A stretch of 64,000 nt of DNA from Lachnospiraceae bacterium. GTDB lineage: Bacteria; Bacillota; Clostridia; Lachnospirales; Lachnospiraceae. Of the stretch, positions 17,303 to 23,523 are shown one piece after another. A program made the position numbers and the translations under genes. Each line of letters starts with the position of its first letter. Positions within the stretch are counted from its first letter, which is position 1. The notes below the pieces were generated by a model. That model searched no databases, had not been told where the DNA came from, and worked only from the letters and a program-made list of their open reading frames with translations. The stretch lies in assembly GCA_910573755.1 (NCBI GenBank), contig CAJTBO010000007.1, positions 1 to 64,000 on the forward strand, in the 5' to 3' direction.

Positions 17303-17524
17303 ATGAAAACATTAAAGGAAATTCCCTGTGACCAGACGGTGAAAGTAGTAAAGCTGCACGGTGACGGAGCGATAAAAAGAAGGATCATGGACATGGGCAT
17401 CACGAAAGGCGTGCAGGTGTATGTCAGGAAGGTGGCGCCGCTGGGAGATCCTGTGGAGGTGACGGTAAGAGGATATGAGTTATCACTTCGAAAAGCGGAT
17501 GCTGAAATGATAGAAGTGGAATGA
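17303..17524 (+). CDS. feoA: FeoA domain protein (second)
   Basis: A 73-residue FeoA protein, distinct from the first copy: IKRRIMDMGITKGVQVYVRKVAPLGDPVEVTVRGYELSLRKADAEMIEV holds the DMG-x-TKG and RGYELSLRKADA signatures (given as landmarks; the second is at residues 57-68). It is the canonical FeoA type, probably the direct partner of FeoB. GGAAAGG precedes the ATG. About 120 bases separate it from the feoB start. Confidence 0.93.
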   Translation: MKTLKEIPCDQTVKVVKLHGDGAIKRRIMDMGITKGVQVYVRKVAPLGDPVEVTVRGYELSLRKADAEMIEVE

Positions 17525-17645
17525 TACGGCGGCGGTCCATATGGCGCGGGGCGGTCATCGGCGGAGGATCAGAGCATGATTTTTTGCCGGAGGATCAGGG
17601 CATATGGGCAAAGCCGGAATGGGAATGAAAGGAAAGGTGATGAAA

Positions 17646-19802
17646 ATGGCGATAAAAATTGCGCTGGCGGGAAATCCGAACTGCGGTAAAACAACATTAT
17701 TTAACGCGCTGACAGGTGCAAATCAGTATGTGGGGAACTGGCCCGGTGTAACGGTAGAGAAAAAAGAAGGGAAATTAAAAGGCAATAAAAGTGTAACGAT
17801 CACTGACCTGCCTGGTATCTATTCTCTTTCGCCCTATACATTGGAAGAAGTCGTGGCAAGAAATTATCTGATCCAGGAAAAACCGGATGCGATCATCAAT
17901 ATCATCGACGGCACAAATATCGAAAGAAATCTGTACCTGAGCACACAGATCCTGGAACTCGGGATTCCGGTTGTGATGGCGGTCAACATGATGGATATCG
18001 TACAGAAATCCGGCGATGAGATCAGCACCGATAAACTGGCGGCAAAACTCGGATGTACTGTGGTGGAGATATCCGCGTTAAAGGGAACGGGCATTGACGA
18101 AGCGGCTAAAACCGCGGTCAAACTGGCAGAGGGAAGGAAGGTGTCAGAGCCGGTCCATAAATTTGCGCCGGAAGTGGAAAGTGTGGTTGATACGGTAGAG
18201 GCATCGCTGAAAGGCAGGACGCCTGCGGGACAGGAGAGGTTCTTTGCGATCAAGCTGTTGGAGGGCGATGACAAGATCGAAGAAATGATGAACGGCTCTT
18301 TGAATGTATCCGCAGAAATCAAAAAGCTGGAAGAGGTGATGGACGATGATGTGGAGAGCATCATTGCCAACGAACGTTATACATATATCTCGTCGATCAT
18401 CGGAGACTGTGTTGCTAAGGCGAGAGTCGGCGGGTTGACCTTGTCCGACAAAATTGATAGAATTGTGACAAACCGGATTCTGGCGCTGCCGATCTTTGCG
18501 TTTGTCATGTGGGCGGTTTACTATATCGCCATGGTGACGGTGGGCGCTTTCTGTACGGACTGGACAAATGATGTGCTTTTCGGTGAGATCGTACCGCCGG
18601 CCATTGAGAGCGCGCTTGCAGCGATCGGCTGCGTAGACTGGCTCTCCGGACTGATTCTTGACGGTATTGTGGGCGGTGTGGGCGCCGTGCTCGGCTTTGT
18701 GCCGCAGATGCTGGTATTGTTCATCCTGCTGGCGATTCTGGAAGGCTGCGGTTATATGGCGCGTATCGCTTTTATCATGGATAGGATTTTCCGCAAGTTC
18801 GGCCTCTCCGGCAAATCCTTTATTCCGATGCTGGTAGGCGTTGGCTGCGGTGTGCCCGGGGTAATGGCATCCCGTACCATTGAGAATGACAGGGACCGCA
18901 AGATGACGATCATGACGACTACCTTTATTCCCTGCGGCGCTAAAATGCCTATTGTGGGACTGATCGCAGGCGCGCTCTTTGGCGGCGCGGCGTGGGTGGC
19001 AACCAGCGCTTATTTTATCGGCGTGGCGGCGATCGTTGTATCCGGTATTATATTAAAGAAGACAAAGATGTTTGCGGGAGATCCGGCTCCTTTCGTGATG
19101 GAACTTCCGGCTTACCATATGCCTACGGTTTCCTTCGTGCTTCACAGCATGTGGGAGAGAGGCTGGTCCTTTATCAAAAAAGCGGGCACGATCATTCTGT
19201 TGTCCACGATCGCTTTGTGGTTCTTAATGAGTTTCGGCTGGGCAGACGGGGGCTTTGGCATGCTGGAGGCGGAGCAGCTTGATTCCAGTATACTGGCGAG
19301 TATCGGCAACCTGATCGCCTGGATCTTTACACCTCTTGGTTTTGGCGACTGGAGGATGGCAGTGGCAACTGTCACGGGACTGATCGCGAAGGAGAATGTG
19401 GTGGCCACTTTCGGGCAGTTATTCCTGCATGTGGCGGAAGTCAGCGAAGAGGGCGAAGAAGTATGGGGCAATCTGGCAGCAGCTCTCACACCGATCGCCG
19501 GCTATGCATTCCTTGTATTTAATCTGCTCTGTGCACCCTGCTTTGCGGCAATGGGCGCGATCAAGAGAGAGATGAACAATGCGAAATGGTTCTGGTTTGC
19601 CTTTGGTTATCAGTGTGTATTCGCCTATGTGATCGCCATGATCGTATACAGGATCGGCGGCCTGTTCTTCGGGGTTCCGTTCAGTCTGTGGACAGTAGTG
19701 GCATTTATCCTGCTGGCAGGCCTTCTGTATCTGCTCTTCAGGCCTTATCAGGTGAGCAGCACACTGAAAGTAGACATGAAAAAAACCGTTGCGGCAAAAT
19801 AG
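17646..19802 (+). CDS. feoB: Ferrous iron transport protein B
   Basis: The main Fe(II) permease in the cytoplasmic membrane, 718 residues. The N-terminal G domain has G1 GNPNCGKT (residues 9-16), the G2 Thr region, G3 DLPGIYSL near residue 55, and G4 NMMD near residue 117, followed by a helical GDI-like domain. From about residue 270 there are two Gate domains in the membrane, including MLVGVGCGVPGVMASRTIEN (residues about 396-415) and FIPCGAKMPIVG. The ATG at 17646 is favoured because GGAAAGG is eight bases upstream; 17604 and 17640 are less well placed. Follows two feoA genes; expression should fall when the palindrome at 16960 is bound. Confidence 0.96.
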   Translation: MAIKIALAGNPNCGKTTLFNALTGANQYVGNWPGVTVEKKEGKLKGNKSVTITDLPGIYSLSPYTLEEVVARNYLIQEKPDAIINIIDGTNIERNLYLSTQILELGIPVVMAVNMMDIVQKSGDEISTDKLAAKLGCTVVEISALKGTGIDEAAKTAVKLAEGRKVSEPVHKFAPEVESVVDTVEASLKGRTPAGQERFFAIKLLEGDDKIEEMMNGSLNVSAEIKKLEEVMDDDVESIIANERYTYISSIIGDCVAKARVGGLTLSDKIDRIVTNRILALPIFAFVMWAVYYIAMVTVGAFCTDWTNDVLFGEIVPPAIESALAAIGCVDWLSGLILDGIVGGVGAVLGFVPQMLVLFILLAILEGCGYMARIAFIMDRIFRKFGLSGKSFIPMLVGVGCGVPGVMASRTIENDRDRKMTIMTTTFIPCGAKMPIVGLIAGALFGGAAWVATSAYFIGVAAIVVSGIILKKTKMFAGDPAPFVMELPAYHMPTVSFVLHSMWERGWSFIKKAGTIILLSTIALWFLMSFGWADGGFGMLEAEQLDSSILASIGNLIAWIFTPLGFGDWRMAVATVTGLIAKENVVATFGQLFLHVAEVSEEGEEVWGNLAAALTPIAGYAFLVFNLLCAPCFAAMGAIKREMNNAKWFWFAFGYQCVFAYVIAMIVYRIGGLFFGVPFSLWTVVAFILLAGLLYLLFRPYQVSSTLKVDMKKTVAAK

Positions 19803-19887
19803 TATCTTTTGGATTGCTGCCGAAACAGTAACATCATAATTTAAATCTGAGCCGGAAGAGACCGGACGGCGGAAAGGTTGGGAAACA

Positions 19888-20025
19888 ATGGGCACAGCAA
19901 TAGTAGGACTGCTTCTGGCGGGTGCGGTGGCACTGATCATCAGAAGTATGGTTCGTGACAGGAAGAAAGGTAAATCCCTGCAATGCGGTGCAGACTGCTC
20001 ACACTGCGGCGGACACTGCCATTAA
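19888..20025 (+). CDS. FeoB-associated Cys-rich membrane peptide
   Basis: A 45-residue peptide with one N-terminal transmembrane helix (residues 3-20), a basic stretch RDRKKGK, and a tail CGADCSHCGGHCH. This is the layout of the FeoB-associated Cys-rich membrane protein family, found after feoB in Clostridia and thought to bind iron or aid the transporter at the membrane face. GGAAAGG precedes the ATG. It closes the feo operon; a terminator follows at 20068. Confidence 0.9.
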   Translation: MGTAIVGLLLAGAVALIIRSMVRDRKKGKSLQCGADCSHCGGHCH

Positions 20026-20067
20026 AAATCAGTTAAACAGTTTTTTCTCTTTATGTATAAATGCCGG

Positions 20068-20100
20068 AAAAACCAAGCGTTAAAAGCCGCTTGGTTTTTC
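20068..20100 (+). terminator. feo operon terminator
   Basis: AACCAAGCG and CGCTTGGTT pair perfectly over 9 bp with an eight-base loop, followed by a TTTTTCTGTT tract on the plus strand. Confidence 0.92.
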
Positions 20101-20138
20101 TGTTGTCAGTATAAAGTCATTTGTGAAATATGTGGCAG

Positions 20139-20333
20139 TTACGGGGTTTCATTTTTGATTCGTTCCTGTAATTTTGCCCAGGCACGTTTTCTGTCTTCTT
20201 CTGTGATTTCAAAATCCGATTTATGATCGTTCATTTCTTTTTCTATTTTTTCCACATACTTATCATATAACTCCGGAAATTCCTCACATAAGTTCATAAA
20301 AATCGCCCATGCCTCTATGACATCTACATTCAT
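20139..20333 (-). CDS. Small acidic hypothetical protein
   Basis: A 64-residue soluble protein I cannot assign. It is acidic and helical, with EAWAIFMNLCEEFPELYDKYVEKIEKEMNDHK as its core and a C-terminal DRKRAWAKLQERIKN. The ATG at 20333 follows AAAGGAGG and is preferred over a longer frame starting at 20408. It is divergent from a small HTH gene at 20483, with a palindrome between them, so the two may form a regulated pair. It lies at the left edge of the accessory region. Confidence 0.65.
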   Translation of the reverse strand: MNVDVIEAWAIFMNLCEEFPELYDKYVEKIEKEMNDHKSDFEITEEDRKRAWAKLQERIKNETP

Positions 20334-20363
20334 CGCCGTGTCCCTCCTTTCATTTTGGCATAT

Positions 20364-20430
20364 AAGAATTTTAATTCTTGATATATTCACTATACACAAT
20401 GCGTTCATTTTTCACAATATGTTCATTTCG
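20364..20430. promoter_or_regulatory. Divergent promoter region with palindrome and repeats
   Basis: A dyad AAGAATT-TT-AATTCTT (20364-20379) is followed by two copies of GTTCATTT about 21 bases apart (near 20402 and 20423). The location between the acidic-protein gene and the HTH gene suggests binding sites for the HTH protein. Confidence 0.4.
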
Positions 20431-20482
20431 GGAATCAAAAGCCATAATGAAAAAGGATAAATATAACAGAAAGGAGGGCGCT

Positions 20483-20719
20483 ATGTATAATTATGATTCT
20501 CTTTGGCGAACGATGAAAGAGCGCGGGGTAACAACTTACAGTTTGGTCAATCACTATAATATCAGCAGCCATACCATGAGTAATATCAGGCATAATGAGA
20601 ATATTACAGTAGAAACATTACACAGGCTGTGCCAGATTTTACATTGTCAGGCGAGTGATATAGTGGAGATCACATTTGACGAAGAGGAGGAGGTTTTGTA
20701 TAAAGATATAAAGAGGTAA
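20483..20719 (+). CDS. Small XRE-type helix-turn-helix regulator
   Basis: A 78-residue DNA-binding protein of the Cro/CI type. Residues 7-65 fit the five-helix fold: SLWRTMKERGVTTYSLVNHYNISSHTMSNIRHNENITVETLHRLCQIL is its body (landmark only; recognition helix around SSHTMSNIR), followed by HCQASDIVEI and an acidic tail. Such small YozG-like regulators are common near integrated elements. AAAGGAGGGCG precedes the ATG at 20483. It probably controls its own promoter and the divergent 64-residue gene. A terminator lies 110 bases after its stop. Confidence 0.8.
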   Translation: MYNYDSLWRTMKERGVTTYSLVNHYNISSHTMSNIRHNENITVETLHRLCQILHCQASDIVEITFDEEEEVLYKDIKR

Positions 20720-20827
20720 AAAAGAAAGATCAAAAAAGGACGGTTTGGACGTCGTGACATGATATTTACTGACAGAATAAAAAAGTATTTTATTGGATTG
20801 CTTTTCGAATGAGTGAGCATACAAAAG

Positions 20828-20855
20828 GACTTCATCGACCCGGTGGAGTCTTTTT
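20828..20855 (+). terminator. Terminator before the integrase remnant
   Basis: GACTTCATC and GGTGGAGTC pair over 9 bp (three G-U pairs) around a GACC-type loop, followed by a TTTTTATG tract. It ends the HTH transcript and marks the last host-like feature before the integrase scar. Confidence 0.7.
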
Positions 20856-20890
20856 ATGCCTGAAACCGGCGGTTTCCCTGTTTAAAACCT

Positions 20891-21037
20891 ATGGAATGTT
20901 TCGTTATGCTATACGGAAGAAATAAAATTTCACACGAGAGCGATTATATTTTTGTCCGTAACGGTCAACGTATCACCGCAAGACAAATAGCCTATGTGTT
21001 GGAAAAATATGCCGAACGTCAGGGAGTGTCAACAAAA
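20891..21037 (+). pseudogene. Decayed integrase 3' fragment with internal deletion
   Basis: About 147 bases match the intact integrase at 23524-24741 with roughly 97 percent identity. Bases 20891-20920 equal 24056-24086 (start of MFRYAIRKK), then the text jumps to 24455 (NKISHESDYIFVRNGQ), and runs to the CAACAAAAT at 24570 before jumping to the terminator copy. Both jumps occur at five-base microhomologies, AAATA and AAAAT. The catalytic HxxR box and Tyr are gone, so it cannot be active. An open frame of 106 codons crosses the scar by chance. Confidence 0.88.
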
Positions 21038-21105
21038 TGGAAAAACCCGCATAAATACGGGCTTTTCCATACATTACAAAGAGCGCGAGACGGGACTCGA
21101 ATTCA
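21036..21105 (+). repeat. Left attachment site (copy of the tRNA-Gly 3' end)
   Basis: About 66 bases repeat the sequence at 24793-24859 with one mismatch. The repeat includes the tRNA terminator stem CCCGCATAAATACGGG and the last 23 bases of tRNA-Gly(GCC) through GACTCGAA, after which the two diverge. This is the direct repeat expected at the ends of an element inserted into the tRNA 3' end. Confidence 0.88.
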
Positions 21106-21644
21106 AGGAGTTTCCAAAAAGCCGCAAAAATCAAGGAGGAAACGTATACTGTCCACCGTTGCTTTCAACTTGCTTTCACAACTTATATCTCAATTCAATT
21201 TCGATATCTGATAATTCATGTTAAATAATATTTTAAATACTCTTTTTATTGACAAGGTTTAGAAAGTATCGCTTGTCGCCCTGACTTATTTCCTTGTTTG
21301 TAATCCGCTTAGCGTCTAAGCTGTCACCAAGCACTTAGTGAGGTATTTCACGAACTTAGTGCGACTGACTGATACGGTATGGCATGATATACAGGCATTC
21401 CCAAAATTTCAAAAGAAATATGAATGCTTAGTAAGCTGAAAAATGTTAGAATAAAAGAAAAAAATATTTTACTCATATAAGAGTATTGAATCGCAATACC
21501 CTCAAGGTTAACATAACAAATACCATTTTTATTTTTGTTACGCGCATATGCGTATACTGGGTTAAAAAATCGGGCATTGGCAGGATGGGTATTTTGTAGT
21601 AAATTATTATAAGAATATGATTGATCAAAGGAAGGAATAAAGAA
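21106..21644. other. Gene-free element segment with CTTAG motifs
   Basis: No coding frame is convincing. The stretch 21307-21366 holds a perfect palindrome GCTTAG-CGT-CTAAGC, two direct ACTTAGTG motifs 24 bases apart, and GTGA/TCAC between them; another GCTTA-G-TAAGC palindrome lies near 21426. These could be arm-type recombinase sites or a replication-related region. A TTGACA-like box occurs at 21249. The rest is plain AT-rich sequence. Confidence 0.45.
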
Positions 21645-22358
21645 ATGAAAAGATTCTTTATATTATTTATGGCAGTGATCCTGTCATCTTTTGTACTGAT
21701 CGGATGTGGCTCTGATCAGAATGCAGAGACCATCTCACAATTGCAGGCTACAGTGGACGATCTGCAAAATCAGGTCGGAGAATACTCTGCCCTGAAAACG
21801 GAACTGGATTCTGCGAATAATTCCATAGCAGAATTGCAGTCTCAAATGGATGCACTGACAGCAGAGAAAGAGGAGATGTCCTCTAAGTTGGAGATACTCT
21901 ATAAAATAGAACCTGTAGATGAGACCATGTATACCATAGCAGATGCAGATATTTATGATGATTTGTATGGTGAGGCATTAGGTAACGAACCGACAGGCAA
22001 TATTCCTGCTGAACAGGAAATAAAAATCACAGGAAAAAGTGTTGCTGTAGATTGGTATGAAATAGAAATGGATGGGAAGAAACAATATGTAAGTGCGAAG
22101 TTAGTCTCCCGAACCAAGCCCCAACCCCAATCCAGTGGTGGAAGCAGTAGTTCCGGAGGTACTACTACCACACCAAGTAGTGGAGGCAACGGTGGTTCTG
22201 GTGGTGGTACTGGAGGTTCTGGTGGTTCCGGCGGTGGTCAACCATCTGGTGGTGAAGACAGTGTAGGTTTCGATGACCCAAATGGAATGTTCTCAGGCCT
22301 TCCTGAATTTGGTGCTGGTGGCCTCGGAGATACAGATATACACTGGGATATAGAGTAA
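21645..22358 (+). CDS. Element-borne lipoprotein: coiled coil, SH3-like, Gly/Ser tail
   Basis: A 237-residue surface lipoprotein. The signal peptide ends in LIGC, making Cys21 the lipid site. Residues about 27-82 form a heptad-patterned coiled coil (ISQLQATVDDLQNQV, AELQSQMDALTAEKEEM). Residues about 90-160 look like a bacterial SH3-type fold with NIPAEQEIKITGKS and DWYEIEMDGKKQYVSAKLV. The last 75 residues are rich in Gly, Ser and Pro, ending acidic (GDTDIHWDIE). The ATG at 21645 follows AAAGGAAGG; an upstream TTG is unlikely. Cell-wall or host-surface binding, or exclusion of related elements, is possible but unproven. No similar gene lies in the window. Confidence 0.8.
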   Translation: MKRFFILFMAVILSSFVLIGCGSDQNAETISQLQATVDDLQNQVGEYSALKTELDSANNSIAELQSQMDALTAEKEEMSSKLEILYKIEPVDETMYTIADADIYDDLYGEALGNEPTGNIPAEQEIKITGKSVAVDWYEIEMDGKKQYVSAKLVSRTKPQPQSSGGSSSSGGTTTTPSSGGNGGSGGGTGGSGGSGGGQPSGGEDSVGFDDPNGMFSGLPEFGAGGLGDTDIHWDIE

Positions 22359-22368
22359 ACAACTAGGT

Positions 22369-22403
22369 TTTAACAGGGTTAGCATCAAGTTAACCCTGTT
22401 AAA
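22369..22403 (+). terminator. Perfect hairpin after the lipoprotein gene
   Basis: TTTAACAGGGTTA and TAACCCTGTTAAA pair over 13 bp around a nine-base loop, eleven bases past the stop codon. No strong T tract follows, but AT-rich ends could serve in either direction. Confidence 0.65.
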
Positions 22404-22408
22404 CCAAT

Positions 22409-22540
22409 TACACAAATAAGTGTATCAATTATTTTTATATGTTGTTGATGTTTTACACGAATAAGTGTATCAACACAATAGAAAATTAGAGTATAAGTAA
22501 AGGCATTAAAATGTATAGTTTACACGAATAAGTGTATCAA
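22409..22540 (+). repeat. Three 20-bp operator- or iteron-like repeats
   Basis: TACAC-RAATAA-GTGTATCAA occurs at 22409-22428, 22454-22473 and 22521-22540, differing at one base. Each contains the dyad TACAC/GTGTA. The third copy ends 26 bases before the ATG of the 22567 frame. Starts are 45 and 67 bases apart, not in helical register. Confidence 0.92.
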
Positions 22541-22566
22541 TAACATAAATAGTAAGAAAGGATATT

Positions 22567-22731
22567 ATGGACTTAAATAATATAACAGTTGAGCAATATT
22601 ATACAGATAATGCAGATTCAAAAGATTATTATATAAGTAGTAAGCATAATTTAGCCGAAACACCAATAACCAGTAACAAACAAGCAACTTTTAAATGTAA
22701 AAAGAGCCACTTGAAAAGCAAGCGGCTCTAG
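22567..22731 (+). CDS. Hypothetical 54-residue frame behind the repeats
   Basis: A possible gene of 54 codons starting with an ATG after AAGAAAGGA. The product is polar, with a tyrosine-rich start (VEQYYTDNADSKDYY) and a basic tail CKKSHLKSKR. I do not recognise it. Its end runs through the minus-strand terminator of the toxin mRNA and the -35 box of the antisense RNA, so it could instead be a truncated gene or chance frame. The triplicated repeat directly upstream suggests that some transcript here is regulated. Confidence 0.4.
   Translation: MDLNNITVEQYYTDNADSKDYYISSKHNLAETPITSNKQATFKCKKSHLKSKRL
22697..22728 (-). terminator. Terminator of the toxin mRNA
   Basis: On the minus strand GAGCC/GGCTC plus CTTG/CAAG (one A-C mismatch) form a stem with a five-base loop, followed by five T. 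A toxin transcript begun near 22989 would end here and be about 290 bases, spanning the whole antisense RNA. Confidence 0.7.
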
Positions 22732-22739
22732 TGTATAAT
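22711..22739 (+). promoter_or_regulatory. Promoter of the antisense RNA
   Basis: TTGAAA (22711-22716) and TATAAT (22734-22739) with exactly 17 bases between them: a near-consensus strong promoter. No protein frame follows, fitting an abundant regulatory RNA that starts near 22746. Confidence 0.8.
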
Positions 22740-22745
22740 CTAATC

Positions 22746-22847
22746 AGAAAGGTTTATCGGACACGAAGTTCCGATTGCCCTCAGTATGGTAAACTTATAG
22801 AAATAAGTATCCTCAACTTTGGACGGTAGGGATGCTTATTTCTTTTT
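22746..22847 (+). ncRNA. Candidate antisense RNA antitoxin
   Basis: About 100 bases downstream of a strong promoter fold into an apical ATCGGA/TCCGAT hairpin inside an outer GGTTTA/TAAACT stem, then a terminator-like stem GAAATAAGTATCC / GGATGCTTATTTC (22799-22841) followed by CTTTTT. It is fully complementary to the 3' part of the toxin mRNA transcribed from the other strand, including the last toxin codons. This is the arrangement of type I toxin-antitoxin loci such as Fst/RNAII and TxpA/RatA. It is inferred from promoter, terminator and folding only. Confidence 0.72.
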
Positions 22848-22916
22848 ATGATTATCTATGTAAGATAAAAGTGCAATAAATACTAACAATAAAGTCAAAA
22901 CTTCCATTGTGTTCAT
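22836..22916 (-). CDS. Small hydrophobic type I toxin (Hol_Tox/TxpA-like)
   Basis: A 26-residue peptide with a short N-terminus MNTME, one membrane helix (residues 6-19, VLTLLLVFIALLSY) and a charged end DNHKKK. This pattern matches the putative holin-like toxin group of Firmicutes and other Fst/TxpA-type peptides that damage the membrane when over-produced. A strong ribosome site GAGGGTGG lies before the ATG, and its AGAGGG is pairable with CCCTCT 12 bases upstream, which would hold translation low. A 17-bp-spaced promoter lies at 22996-23024. The antisense RNA gene is at the 3' end. It probably stabilises the element in the population. Confidence 0.82.
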   Translation of the reverse strand: MNTMEVLTLLLVFIALLSYIDNHKKK

Positions 22917-22924
22917 AAGCACCA

Positions 22925-22947
22925 CCCTCTTTCGTAAGACTAGAGGG
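22925..22947 (-). promoter_or_regulatory. Hairpin hiding the toxin ribosome site
   Basis: In the toxin mRNA leader CCCTCT (plus 22942-22947) pairs with AGAGGG (plus 22925-22930), the core of the Shine-Dalgarno sequence, with an 11-base loop. Such a leader stem is known to limit translation of Fst-type toxins. Confidence 0.65.
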
Positions 22948-22995
22948 CACCTATCAGAAAATCGCATCCTGCTTTCTTTTCAATTATACAACTCC

Positions 22996-23024
22996 ATTAT
23001 AGCATGAATACAGGTATTTCACAA
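22996..23024 (-). promoter_or_regulatory. Toxin promoter
   Basis: On the minus strand TTGTGA (plus 23019-23024) and TATAAT (plus 22996-23001) are separated by 17 bases. Transcription would start near 22989, giving a leader of about 73 bases. Confidence 0.75.
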
Positions 23025-23040
23025 ACCCAAAATGAAGCAG

Positions 23041-23260
23041 TATCAATAGGTATCAATAGGATATGGTCTGGCATCGCCAGTGGTGCCTAAGGCGTAGGCG
23101 TTCGCCAATGCAGGGGGCAGAGTGGAGCGGAGCGGGAACGGAGCCGCCGGAATGCGGACGTCGTTAAGCGCCAGCACGATTTGGCGATCTCCCCGAAGGG
23201 GAGAGTCCGAGTAGTATTACCTCGGACTTATGTGTTCTGTGTTACACATTCCCCAACCCT
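23041..23260. other. GC-rich hairpin cluster, candidate oriT or structured RNA
   Basis: Bases 23101-23160 contain 42 G+C of 60, against 18 of 60 at 23341-23400. Four consecutive dyads follow one another: CGCCA/TGGCG (23169-23186), CTCCCC-GAA-GGGGAG (23189-23203), GTCCGAG/CTCGGAC (23205-23227) and TGTGT/ACACA (23230-23247). A TATCAATAGG direct repeat (23041-23060) lies at the left edge. No open frame fits. The form resembles a transfer origin or a structured RNA more than a gene. Confidence 0.5.
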
Positions 23261-23416
23261 CTATTTATAAGCATTTCTTCCAACACAAACTATCCTCAAT
23301 TTCCTGTGTCCGTGTTATAATCTGTGTCCAATTTCTATATTTTTCAATTTTCCTAGAATCCCCTCATTTTTATGAATGCTCATCAAATAGCTATTTGCTA
23401 CTATAATAGAGAAAGC

Positions 23417-23503
23417 ATGAAAGAAAGCAGGGATTCCATACAAAAGATAAAAAGATATCCCAACATACAGCAATACCCATTCGGAATCCCAATCGGAATT
23501 TAA
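23417..23503 (+). CDS. Leader peptide upstream of the integrase
   Basis: A 28-codon frame (MKESRDSIQKIKRY start, PFGIPIGI end) following TATAAT at 23402 and GAGAAAGC. Its last codons contain CCCAATC, the arm that pairs with the integrase ribosome site, and its TAA lies in the loop of that hairpin. Ribosomes translating it would open the hairpin, so a coupling role is likely if it is translated. It may be only a chance frame. Confidence 0.45.
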   Translation: MKESRDSIQKIKRYPNIQQYPFGIPIGI

Positions 23504-23513
23504 GATTGGGAGG
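23488..23513 (+). promoter_or_regulatory. Hairpin over the integrase ribosome site
   Basis: CCCAATC (23488-23494) pairs with GATTGGG (23504-23510) around a nine-base loop. The 3' arm overlaps the GGGAGG Shine-Dalgarno (23508-23513) of the integrase at 23524, so integrase translation should be low unless the stem is opened. Confidence 0.7.
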
Positions 23514-23523
23514 ATAACCAGAC

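Noticed and set aside
20891-21211. 106-codon plus-strand gene
   Set aside because: It is a chance frame through the deleted integrase, the tRNA fragment and element DNA; only the first 48 codons have protein similarity, to the broken integrase.
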